NCBI GenBank assembly: GCA_049999805.1
Contig: JBNGIO010003096.1
Coordinates: 1-31,488 of the forward strand
Origin: Folioceros fuciformis
Taxonomy: Eukaryota > Anthocerotophyta > Anthocerotopsida > Anthocerotales
Length of the DNA: 31,488 nt
Direction of reading: 5' to 3'
The notes under the pieces were generated by a model. It was not told the origin of the DNA. It searched no databases and saw only the letters and a program-made list of their open reading frames with translations. The first letter of the stretch is position 1. Every line of letters begins with the position of its first letter. A program made the translations under genes and the position numbers. This document shows, piece by piece, positions 9,725 through 19,269 of this stretch.

Positions 9725-10120
9725 TCACCTTGGGGAGTCAACCCCTGAAAACAAGCAAGCCTCCAGGGGCTGCAGTTAAAGGCACCCACAACTTCCACTT
9801 CCGAGGAAATTTGTGGGCGGGGAACGATTCTCCAGCGATGGTCGACGTAAGGAAGGGGGACCAGGAGCTCTCGTGGCAACAATTTTTTATGGACCTTAGC
9901 ATGTGGTTGGACTATGGGCGAGATAACAAGACATCCCGTTCGCCTGACTCCCGGCGTAGGGGCTCCGCCGACGAGGTCCTGTGGTTAGATAATTTGTTCA
10001 AGCCGGCTTGGTGGGAAGGGTAGCTCAGTTTCTTGGACATGGCAGACGGGTCATGGTGTCTCTCCTTCCAAGTCGAGCCGTCCTTATGAGCCTGACAGGC
10101 TTGCAGGATCGGAAATGCGT
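9725..10120 (+). pseudogene. Orphan 5' fragment of a third PPR copy carrying the PDF-like motif
   Basis: The stretch matches the first part of the intact PPR gene (about 1485-1866) at both DNA and protein level. It contains QELSWQQFFMDLSMWLDYG, then NKTSRSPDSRRRGS, then EVLWLDNLFKPAW. Relative to the intact gene, WWDN has become WLDY and SPDF has become SPDS. An in-frame TAG follows at 10021-10023 after a small frameshift. Homology continues out of frame past the stop (TGGTGTCTCTCCTTC at 10053-10067, GGTGCCTCTCCTTC at 1791-1804) to about 10110. No PPR repeats follow. It is either the truncated start of a third gene copy or the displaced N-terminus of the pseudogene at 6951-9064. Confidence 0.8.
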
Positions 10121-10124
10121 GACA

Positions 10125-12030
10125 AGGGATGGGTACGGTGTACATCGATCGATGTGCAGTTGGTTGTTGGTCTGAGCGCGGCCTCACCCGCCACAGCATC
10201 TGGCAGCTCCATCGGACCCCCGTGCTTGTCCAGTTTGCCGCCAGCTGCTGTACGTCGCACGGGCCTCGCACTTTATCGAGCATCGTGCATCTCAAGTATT
10301 TCCGTGTCGGTGCAGTTTGCTGGCGGCCGGATAAATAATCCCTGACGGAGCTCACAATGGACCAATGACAGGACGAATGCGCGTCACTTCATTCAATGCT
10401 TAAGTACGTACAGTACATAAACCCCTAAGAACAAGGATACTGTTTTTTAAATTTTGACATCGAAAATAAAAGACCTAATGTCCAAAACAAAACCAACGTT
10501 GCTAAAGTACTCTATCGAGGCCGTCCTCATGTACAAGATAGTGGCTAGTTAATCCCGCCCCTGCGTGTCTGCAACTATTCCATACGCCACCTCTCCGTCC
10601 TGGTGGCCTGGAATGTGCTGTCCCGTCTGGCTGCGAGAAACCTCACCACAAGATTTCTCTCCTTGAAATAAACCATCGCATCTCAAGGTAAGCTTCAATC
10701 ACAGTAGATGTGGCTCCTTCGGTCCAACTTGAGACTTGAACCGTTTGCTTGTCCCTTCGGCATGTCCCCTACCATTTGGCGGTAAGAGATACTCATCCGA
10801 ATCTGCAGTGTTTCCAAGACTCCGGATCAAGGATTCCTACATCTTGGAGGTCGTGAAAGTGTCCTCAACGTCTTCCGGAAACCTGATCTTACCAATGTGT
10901 GCACATGAGGTAGCCTAGCTCATACCCTAAGTGCACAAGGGTCGGGTACGAGCAAGGCGTACCTGTAGAATAAGGTACACATAATTAATTCAATCCGGAT
11001 GTGCCAAAGGAATCGGATCCTTGTCTTATCTGAATTGGCGGGAGGGGAGGTGGTTTTGGGAAGCATATTGCGATTGTAATGCACCTTGAGGGAGCGGGGC
11101 GTATGGCTAGCGTGAAGGATCTCTAACAAATAAGACGCCGCGCCGTTCTCATGAGGTTAGTCTGCCAACCAAGTACGTAATGACATTTGTCATGCTTGAA
11201 GTGAAATGCCCATTAGGCTGCATTATTGCTTACTAGGATCTCAAACTGTCTTTGGCCCAATCAATGTGCAAGAACCAGGTTCACGAGGAGGGCGTTTCAC
11301 GGGTGTTTGTGCGCAATGTCCGGTACCCTACTCATTGCACTCATGTGCTGCTCCAAGCCGTTTTTAATCCCCCACTCTTTGTGGGACTTCGTCTCATTTG
11401 GCATGTATTTTTAACATAATTCTAATCATATATCTCAAATCTTTACACAAGAGGGTAGAGATTTTAAAATTAATTAAATATAATTTTTCAGAAATATCCA
11501 GAGGCTTGGGGCTTGGTTGGGCATCCGGGGATTAACAGTCATCCATCGCCAATGCCATCTCTGCAATGTTGACTGAGTTTCTTTTAAAAGCCTTGTCTAA
11601 TTATGCGACTTAAATTAAGTTGGTCTGTTGGGAAGAACATTATATTCTCTTTCTTCTTGGTTAATGAATCTTGAACAAAATCGTCATAGGACGTCGTACC
11701 ACGTCTTGTCCTCTTCCTCTCGTATCCAGCCATCTTAAATCTGTACTTCCAAACTCTTGTGCCTGGGGTATGAAAACATGAATGAAAGAGACAATCTATT
11801 AGCCCACCCTCTGGCCCACGCCTGAGTAAGTGACAGCAAGTCACTCACCGTTACTTAGTTGTTACATACCTATCATCCAATCATAAGTGGCAACATGTCA
11901 CTATCAATTCAATATATCAAATCCATGAATTGTCCCCTTTCGTGATGGGTGATAGTTACGGGGCCAATTTATCAATGCATCATCCTGCCCATTCGTGACT
12001 AGCAAAATGAGGGGTCAATTTATCAACTTT
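10125..12030. other. Intergenic DNA, mostly unassigned
   Basis: The first part is GC-balanced and the rest increasingly AT-rich. Apart from the weak minus-strand coding-like patches listed separately at 10549-10890, no gene could be supported on either strand. The longer open frames around 10920-11130 and 11580-11840 show no recognised motif. Confidence 0.45.
10549..10890 (-). pseudogene. Possible remnant of an unidentified gene
   Basis: On the minus strand, 10890-10699 reads as a compositionally protein-like stretch (IRFPEDVEDTFTTSKM, stop TAG at 10837-10839, then ESLIRSLGNTADSDEYLLPP and GHAEGTSKRFKSQVGPKEP) ending at TGA 10699-10701. Further on, after an acceptor-like TTTCTCGCAG, 10630-10549 reads QTGQHIPGHQDGEVAYGIV and then ADTQGRD to a TAA. 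The family is not recognised. It could be a broken gene, two exons of a poorly preserved gene, or chance. Confidence 0.25.
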
Positions 12031-12545
12031 TCGTCTCAGCCACTCGTGGATAGCATCGAATAACCACTACTATACGGATGTCCGTCTCAGCCACTCGTGG
12101 ATAGCATCAAGTAACCACTACTATACGGATGTCCGTCTCATGTACTCGTGGAGGATAGCATAAGTAACCACTACTATATAGATGTTCGTCTCGTGGATAG
12201 CATAAGTAACCACTACTATATACTCGTGGATAGCATCAATTAACCACTACTATACGGATGTCCATCTCAGCCACTCGTGGATGCATTGAGTAACCACTAT
12301 TATATGGATGTCCGTCTCAACCACTCGTGGATGGCATCAAGCATTGATGACCCGCTCTTCATGGCAACACTAGCAACAAGTAACCACCATTATATAAATG
12401 GTCTTTATCAACTACCCGTCTCACCCATTCTTAGGTGACATCATGTAACCACAATCGTCTCAGGTAACCTCACGTAACCACCATTGTATTGATGGCCCAT
12501 TTGTGGGTGGCAAGATGTAAGCACTGTTGTCTAGATGGGTCTCAC
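12031..12545. repeat. 51-bp minisatellite, clear copies to about 12345 then degenerate
   Basis: The unit contains CGTCTCAGCCACTCGTGGAT followed by AGCATCAAGTAACCACTACT and ATACGGATGTC. Copies start at 12032, 12083, 12134 and 12187 (spacing 51, 51, 53) and continue with deletions to about 12345. Looser copies with AAGTAACCACCATTATA-type cores run on to about 12545. No coding potential is seen. Confidence 0.85.
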
Positions 12546-12689
12546 CCACTCTTAATATCATCCTCTATGTAATCCTTTGCAACTATCTAATAGTGGGGCT
12601 CATTGTTAATATTATGATCCCTGAACTACATGTACGGCCATCCATGCCTTTCTTCTCTGCGTCGTGTACACGTGTATGGGCGGGGAACA

Positions 12690-13105
12690 AGTTATCCCAC
12701 ACAACCTAGCAAGTTACGGATAGTTATCTCATGCAACCCAACAAGTTAGGGACAGCTATCCCATGCAACCCAACAAGTTAGGGTCAACTATCCCATGCAA
12801 CCCAACAAGTTAGGATTAGCTATCCCATGCAACCCAACAAGTAAGTTAGGGTCAGTTATCCCATGCAACCCAACAAGTTAGGGTCAGCTATCCCTTGTAA
12901 CCCAACAAGTTAAGGACAGCTATTTCTTGCAACCCAGCAAATTAGGGACAGCTATCCCATGCAACCTAGCAAGTTAGGAACAGCTATCCTCTGCAACCCA
13001 ACTATCCTCTGCAACCCAGCTATCCTCTGCAACCCAGCTATCCTCTGCAACCTAGTAAATTAGGGACAACTATCCCATGAAACCCAGCAAATTAGGGACA
13101 AGGAA
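12690..13105. repeat. 32-bp minisatellite with an internal 18-bp sub-array
   Basis: The unit reads GCAACCCAACAAGTTAGGGA then CAGCTATCCCAT. Anchors at 12733, 12765 and 12797 are exactly 32 bp apart, and about a dozen copies are present. Between 12985 and 13056 a truncated 18-bp derivative, TATCCTCTGCAACCCAGC, is itself repeated four times (12985, 13003, 13021, 13039). This shows a second round of expansion within the array. Confidence 0.88.
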
Positions 13106-14325
13106 CTAGTTGTCCAAATAAGTTAGGCCACAAGCATTGTCCAAAAGACCATAAGGATTGTCTAAGAGAAAGCGCTGTAAATACAACATAGACCAAGGGA
13201 AGAAGTCTAATAGTTAAAGGAGTTAGTATTTTCCCCGCGAAGCTTAAGGCTTAAGAGAAGTGTGGTGCTATCGGGTTTCAAGGAAGTATGTCACTGTAGT
13301 GGAGTTAAGAGTAACAATTTAGTGAGGTTTGGAGTAAAAGTGTTTCGTTATGAAGTCTAAGATAAAAGTGTATTATCTTGGAATTTAAGATTGAAGTTTT
13401 ATCATATTTATGGCCAGCATATGATATATATATACATACTCTCTAGAAAAATTAATAATATGTATTCCTGAGTTCTAAGCAATTTGTTTTTCATACTGTG
13501 AAATTTCTTTTTCATACTCTAGTGCGAGCTAGGATATTCTTGGGAGTCCCAGTGCACCCAAGTGCTCACTAGGGCATCCTTGGGAGTCCCAACAGGCCCA
13601 AGTGCACGCCCAAGTGTTCCTGGGACTCCTAGATGCCTTCTCGATGAACAACAGAGCCTAATTTGATATTAGTAAAGAGCAAACAAACGTGAACGAAAGT
13701 AGGACTGAAATTGTTTGCTACTGTAGCGCTTTCCAAGCTGCTACGCATATCAACTGGATTGCACTGTCATGCAATCAACTTGTCGGCCGATAATGTAAGA
13801 ATCATGTGGACATTTGAGTTCTGCATAAAAAAAAATTGTTTCATGAGACATATTAGCATCTTTATCCGAACTTGTTGCCAAACCTCGAACGTCCATACCT
13901 ATAGAATATATCCAACCACGGTCTTTTGGGTTCGGGAGGCATCCAGGTACCCATTCATCCACAGAGATAGAATGAGATCAAAGTTGGGCATTATGTAGTC
14001 AGCTCCCTTCTTGTGCACACATCACTCTTTGTTGAGAAGCGCCTGTTCCGACAAATCAGCGTATACGTCTTGGAGTGCTTCCCTCTCTTGGGTTGTGAAT
14101 GGATTTTCCATATCCAGTCTTGCAACCATACCCAGGTCATCTAGGATCACTACCTCTGGCTCTAAATCCAAGGCAAATCTGCTTGTGATTCCTCGTTCCC
14201 TTGTATCATTCTGCGTAGTAGTTGCATATAGTCTCTTGCGAGATCCTTCACGACTCAATGTGGATGTCCTCTGCGTTGCATTAGCATCCATGGAAGCACC
14301 TTTAGGGTTGGACTTGCCCACCCCG
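13106..14325. other. Intergenic DNA with imperfect short duplications
   Basis: The stretch is AT-rich, with a roughly 50-bp imperfect duplication at 13521-13620 (CTTGGGAGTCCCA at 13539 and 13589). A minus-strand frame at 14321-14022 encodes a charged, helical-looking stretch (DLEPEVVILDDLGMVARLDM, then NPFTTQEREALQDVYADLSE). It is about 100 residues with no recognised family and a stop with no following exon that I could link. I do not call it a gene. Confidence 0.4.
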
Positions 14326-14360
14326 CTTAGGGTTTGGGGTTTAGGGTTTAGGGTTTAAGG
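14326..14360. repeat. Short interstitial telomere-type tract (TTTAGGG)
   Basis: About five consecutive, slightly imperfect units of the plant telomere heptamer (CTTAGGG, TTTGGGG, TTTAGGG, TTTAGGG, TTTAAGG) occur here. A lone unit lies just before at 14301. Such tracts occur at old break-repair sites and in plant promoters; the sequence does not show which applies. Confidence 0.8.
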
Positions 14361-15381
14361 CGCCCACTTCTTGCAGGAGCGCAACGCATTATCACTCAGC
14401 AACAATCATTGGAGCTAGGGGGAAGAGATTTCAGGCGTGGACAAACCTGGATTGTTCTTCCTTTACGGTCTTCAATCGTTCAGGGTCGAGGCAGCCAGGC
14501 CACACGCCAGCTTCTTAGAGGATCGCAATTAAGGAAGTCAAAGGTCCAATCGCTCTAGCACGTGGTAGAGGTGATGAGCGTGCACAAACTTGGATCCTTC
14601 AACTAGGCAGCAATTCGTCTTGCACTTCAGCAGGTAGGCGTAACGTATGATGAAGTGGAGAGGTAGCACACGTTGGCCATCCACACTTGCACCATTAGGG
14701 TTTGTGAACTGCTCGAGGTTTTCTTGTTAAATAACCATTTCTTTCTAACTTCGGTTAGCCTAATCTAGGATTTAGTATCCTAATTGTAGTTAAATGTGGG
14801 TGCTCTACGTTTGTTGCATATTACAAATATTCGGTTAGTATTAATTAATGACAACTCTTCAAAATATTGCTAAATATAATCAAGACGCTTATTTCTAAAG
14901 TTCCCGTTTCAATCTGTTGGTGACGCAAGCGCACTCTTTGCAACGATTTTCCAATCTCCTTGTAATGGGTTTACAGCACATCCTCTAGAGCAAAGACAAG
15001 AGGCTTTTGCGACATCGTTACAAGGATCCCTGTCACATCCACAAGATGCGACTTGGACAAGAAGGCCTAGACGACCAGACCAGTGCAATTTGCAAGAATG
15101 ACGACGGAAGCCCTGGAAATGGGAGGTGGCCGAAAGGTATTGGCATAGTTGAAGGTAGATTGTGAAGGAGTGTCATGAATACAACACTAGAATATTGCGC
15201 CTACAGAAAAGTGACCACATTGGACACAACGCCAAATTGTGCAGCTGATAGATCATTCGCTTCGCTCGAGAAATGACGCTATGATGCGGGTGACAGTGAG
15301 GAGTCGACGTCCTCCAGCGGAGACACCGAAGACACCCATCAACAATGTCAACGAAGACTATTCGACAATTCGAAGACAGAT
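14361..15381. other. Intergenic DNA left of the DUF7869-type element
   Basis: No gene is supported. The sequence is of mixed composition and contains no recognised domain in any frame. It may include the left flank or terminus of the transposon-like remnant that becomes recognisable at about 15382, but I could not find terminal inverted repeats. Confidence 0.4.
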
Positions 15382-16178
15382 GTGCTAGTGCTACGGACTC
15401 GAGGACCTGAAGGGGATGCGGAGGCGGAAAAGAATCCGCCTACCAAGAGTTGGCAGTGCAACAATTTAAAAGAGCGAAGCCTTGTGAGGAAACGGCTCTT
15501 CATTTCAAACAAACATGGACCAACAAAGAAACTTTGTGTGCCCATATTGGTACAGAGAACATGGCAGTCTCACTGCTGCAGCAAGGGATGCTTGCCGAAG
15601 ATTGGAAAGAAGTACATTGAGCAATTGAGATATTGGTTTTTAACGTTGGGCAAGGAACAACAAGAGCTATATTTGGAGGGGATGTTCGAGCACATGGTTC
15701 TGATCTAACTCCAACTATTGCTATTTCTGTTGTAGCTAAAGAGAACGTGGTTTGTTGTGTGAAAAGCTTTTGCAAGGTTTTCTGTATGAGGTGGGAAAGA
15801 TTTCAAGATTTGAAGAAGAGGGTGCTTCTGAATGCTCCATGGTCCTCCGAACTGAAGATACAGTGGAGGTCAAAGGAGGACCATGTCCTGGAGTGCATGT
15901 CTAGGATGGATCACTTCTTCAAACTTATAGTGGAGCGGCTCCCTAATGCACAAGTTTATCACCTCTCGGATTCTTACACAAAGCGAGAAATCTTCCTCGA
16001 GTACAAACGAGAGGTGTGCAGCATTGGTCTAACCAATGTGTCCCATTCTCACTTCTATGCTATGTGGAAGATGTATTTTCCCAAAGTGAAAATACTGAAG
16101 ACCAATCGATTCTCAAGGTGCATAGACTACGAGACTTTCAAGTCTGCCATTGAGAATACAACCAACCATCTTGAATAA
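15382..16178 (+). pseudogene. N-terminal half of a decayed DUF7869-type transposon-like gene
   Basis: Two overlapping frames join across a frameshift near 15690. The first contains WQSHCCSKGCLPKIGKKYIE, then QLRYWFLTLGKEQQELYLEG. The second contains ENVVCCVKSFCKVFCMRWER, and ends with the family-like stretch HFYAMWKMYFPKVKILKTNR, then FSRCIDYETFKSAI, and a stop at 16176-16178. From memory, this Cys-rich start followed by a P-x-V-x-I-x-K...C region is the usual upstream part of proteins whose C-terminal half carries the DGMDxxKTxxPHF and GHxHxxxDQMFS signatures. Those signatures lie just to the right but on the other strand. This is a remnant, not a working gene. The family name is given from recall and is moderately certain. 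Confidence 0.65.
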
Positions 16179-16250
16179 GGTATCTATGCGATCAATGCAA
16201 AGTTGTAGAAGGTACCATGTAGTTGTATGGGTGTACCATGTCCACGGTTG

Positions 16251-17355
16251 CTAAAGCATGATTCGGATGTTGTTCTCCACAATAATTGTTATCTCTTCCT
16301 GGTCCTTCCAGAAGTTCTCCCACCACTGATTGTCTCTAGATGTTATGTACAGCCACAACCTTGCAAGCCCAGACTTCAGATGTCCTATACCTTCGATTGG
16401 AGACAAACCACCATCTACTCCCTTTTTATTTCGAGCACGCAATGCCATGAGAGGCGCAAACCCTATTTTCGCCGATGGCACATGTCTCATAAATGCCAAA
16501 CCTCCCTCTGGCTCCCAATGACTTGATGTAGAATACTGCTTGCTACGAATGATGATAATCAAGCCTTTCTCCTGTACGTCTTCGCGTGTTATTTTGAACT
16601 GGTGCTGGAAAGACAAGTTATTCAACTTTCTCACAGCTGCTGCATACAATTGTCGCCCATCCTCCCTGTAGAGCGGCCACACGAAAGAACGGAAATTAGA
16701 AACTTCCGGTCAACTCTTTGACATATGGAGTTGGAGTGTATGCTGTGACCAAGATCTCTTTAAGGGCAACTAGTGTATGTATCTCTTTGTACCACAAGCT
16801 CTTCCAAAAACAGGAAAACATTTGATCATTCTGATTATGAGCGTGGCCTAACAAAAGGAACCCTACCTTTACCTTCTCAAATGTTCCCATTTTCACTAAC
16901 ATATTCAAATATGCAAATAACAGCTGGTTCTTATTCTCTCTACATGTATTGTCTAGTTGAAGATATACGACCTTGGGAAGAAAACCTTCAAACGTATACA
17001 ACGTATTTTGAATAATATATATCATCAAGTTCGCATCATTCCATATATTGCCATAGTGCAAATATGCATGGGCCTTGTACACTACATTATGCACCATGCA
17101 ACCCACAACGTGAACCGCCATGTAGCATTCTTCGCTCATATTTTTCGGCCACTACATAAAATGTGGGATCTCTGTTTTCTTTCGATCCATGCCATCAATT
17201 GCTAGCATTAGATACCTATGCGGATGAACATAGCTTTTTGATCCATGCTTTGACATCTTCTTGTAAGCCTTAGGCAGTGGGGCCGCTTGATATTTCTCTA
17301 CAAGCAAGAGAAGATTGTCTCTACAAGCAAGAGAAGATTGTCTTAGTCCTGTCAC
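16251..17355 (-). pseudogene. C-terminal half of a DUF7869-type transposon-like gene, inverted
   Basis: On the minus strand 17355-16696 reads in one frame, interrupted by TAG at 17152-17154. It contains LMLAIDGMDRKKTEIPHF, then CYMAVHVVGCMVHNV, VYLQLDNTCRENKNQLLFAY, GTFEKVKVGFLLLGHAHNQN and DQMFSCFWKSL. These are the hallmark motifs I recall for DUF7869 proteins (DGMDQxKTxxPHF, LDNxxxENKN, GHTHxDIDQMFS). They suggest an RNase-H-like fold with acidic residues at DGMD, LDN and NDQ. After a stop at 16696-16698 and a frameshift, 16682-16251 continues with SSHWEPEGGLAFM-like sequence typical of the C-terminus. A 23-bp direct duplication at 17295-17340 lies near its start. It is non-functional and on the strand opposite its N-terminal half. 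Confidence 0.75.
17295..17340. repeat. 23-bp perfect tandem duplication
   Basis: The unit TCTCTACAAGCAAGAGAAGA plus TTG occurs twice back to back at 17295-17317 and 17318-17340, near the upstream end of the inverted half of the DUF7869-type remnant. The duplication changes that reading frame. Confidence 0.9.
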
Positions 17356-18640
17356 GACAATCCTTTGACATAGTTATTTGCATGAGCTAGACCCACTTAC
17401 AAAACCGCCCCTTAAAATGCGTCATTAAATAAGAAGCGAGTGCCGCTCGGTAGGCGCCCCCCTCACCTGCCGTCCTGCATGCGTGCTACGAACTCTGTGC
17501 ATTTCAATGCCGCTTGTAGGATCACATGCTCAGGGATTCCGATCATACATCGATCCGATGTATACTACGAATGGTGTAGCTTTTCGTCAAGAGGGTCTAC
17601 CCTGTACTAAGGGGGGCAGGACATTCACCCCCTTGCAACTTTCTCGCGTTATTATTATAAGCTTCAGCAGCCTACTAAATAATTGCTTGGTAATGTAGAT
17701 TTACGCATATATATATAAAATAGATAAAATTATAAAGTACATTTAGAAAAATTATAGGTTCTTTGTTTAGCTCAGCATAAACCAGCTATATAAATTGAAT
17801 TTAAGCTAGGATACAACTTTTTTTGTTGGTTTTCGACTTTTGAGGGTTCTATTGACTATACCCGATGATTGATTGCAATTCTTTTATCCTTCCTTGTCAA
17901 GTATATAAAAATATTGTGTCTAGTTCAATAGAAATACTACGAAGATCCCAATCTTACTACTCTAAGAGGTATGTACTTAAATGACATACCTCAAGAAAAA
18001 GATGCCTTTGGAGAAAGGAGCTATATGTCCTAATGGTAAAAATTATAAAATAATAAGTCCTGGCAAATAGCCAGGCTTCCTATGCTACATAAGTAGCAAG
18101 TCCTATGACGAAAATCCATCCTCCGAAGTCTCCAATTCGTACCTATTGGCAATGACCTGGAACAAGCATGAAAATGGAGATAAAAAAGAATGGCGAAGAA
18201 GCATATACCATTTTGTCGATCTCCAGGTTTGGTAGAGTTATCGTCACAGTTGGCAAGCGATGCCAGTGGCGCCGGCCCCGGCCATGGCATGACCGCAATA
18301 TCGGAGCATGTGGAGGGATGTGTGGCCGCAGGTGGCAGGTGCTGCTTACGTTATCTGCGCGGTGCATGTGCATTCTATATGTGCCACATTCTCTCACCAC
18401 CCCGGTCTGTGTGGAGGCTTTCCTCATATATGAAGGGTCAATTTGGAGTGCACATCACAAGCATGAGAGGAGTCACTCAAGAGCTCGTTGCCCACTTGTG
18501 CAGTTCGATAACGTACATATCAGCACCATGGCAGACAAAGGGCGCTCGCTCCCTGACTTTCTGTCATCAACACCACTGAGCTGCATCTCACGAATCCCAT
18601 CTAAAATCCAAAATCCCTGCGGTCAGTAAGTCTCTGGATT
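17356..18640. other. Intergenic DNA between the DUF7869 remnant and the SRA gene region
   Basis: It is AT-rich from 17690 to about 18060, then GC-balanced. Overlapping open frames at 18168-18629 (+) and 18143-18427 (-) are of moderate length but compete on both strands and show no recognised motif. I see no gene. A small hairpin (CCTGGC-AAATA-GCCAGG) lies around 18060. Confidence 0.4.
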
Positions 18641-18865
18641 TGAACGTAGGGCCGGTCCAAGGCCAAGCCCAGACTACAAGGCACGTATCACCCACGACTG
18701 GGCCCGCGCCTAGCCCAGTCCTGGAGGTGGGAGCTCGGCCTCGGCGGTGGGAGCCGAGCTCCCACGACGAGCCCAGTCCCCCCGAGGCCGAGCCCTCTTG
18801 GAGGTGGGAGCCAAGCCTCGAGGCCAATTGGAGGTGGGGGCCAAGCTGGGGCTGACTGGGCAATT
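18641..18865. repeat. GC-rich low-complexity patch with a 13-bp inverted repeat
   Basis: Multiple GGAGGTGGGAG and GGGAGC units recur. GTGGGAGCTCGGC at 18727-18739 is the exact reverse complement of 18753-18765, separated by 13 nt. Repeat-driven open frames appear on both strands but have no family resemblance. Confidence 0.65.
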
Positions 18866-19269
18866 AGCCCCAGGATTCTTGCAATGGTCGCTTTAGGGCA
18901 GGTCCCCGGAGCGCTCTGCAACAAGAATCAAAATCTATGATATTTGCAACAATACCCCCCAACATAGGAATAAAAAAAATGGGCAGCCCCCTTTAGCATG
19001 CCATTGCGCCACTCGAAACGCTCCGTGCTGTGTGACTGAGAATTCGCAAGAAAACGTCAAAAATGTGTAGGTGTACGCCCCTTCAACATACTTTACAAGG
19101 CAGACGAAAAGTTTGTGCCCACGGACAACTTCACCTATGCTCCTGTAGTCTGTCAGCGTTGCTATTGTTGTTACATGATCAGCATGGACAATACCCAGCA
19201 CACTGTGTCTGCCCAATTGATCTGAACCTCAGTCGGCCATAAACGATGGCCGCACGAGCGATGGAATCC
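18866..19269. other. 3' flank of the SRA gene
   Basis: It lies directly downstream of the minus-strand SRA-protein stop. I searched its minus-strand reading for a pre-SET Cys cluster or SET motif that would extend the SRA gene through an intron and found none. A minus-strand open frame at 18935-19216 has no recognised motif. Confidence 0.5.

Noticed and set aside
14022-14321. Minus-strand frame with a charged helical stretch
   Set aside because: It is only about 100 codons with no recognised family and no linkable exon; kept as a note inside the intergenic entry.
16227-16526. Plus-strand open frame of about 100 codons
   Set aside because: It overlaps the minus-strand DUF7869 C-terminal remnant, which has clear family motifs; this is its antisense shadow.
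18168-18629. Overlapping frames of up to 153 codons on the plus strand
   Set aside because: Two plus frames and one minus frame compete, none has a recognisable domain, and composition does not favour any of them.
18935-19216. Minus-strand frame just downstream of the SRA gene as a possible pre-SET/SET continuation
   Set aside because: It contains no Cys-rich pre-SET pattern and no NHSCxPN- or ELxYDY-like SET motif.
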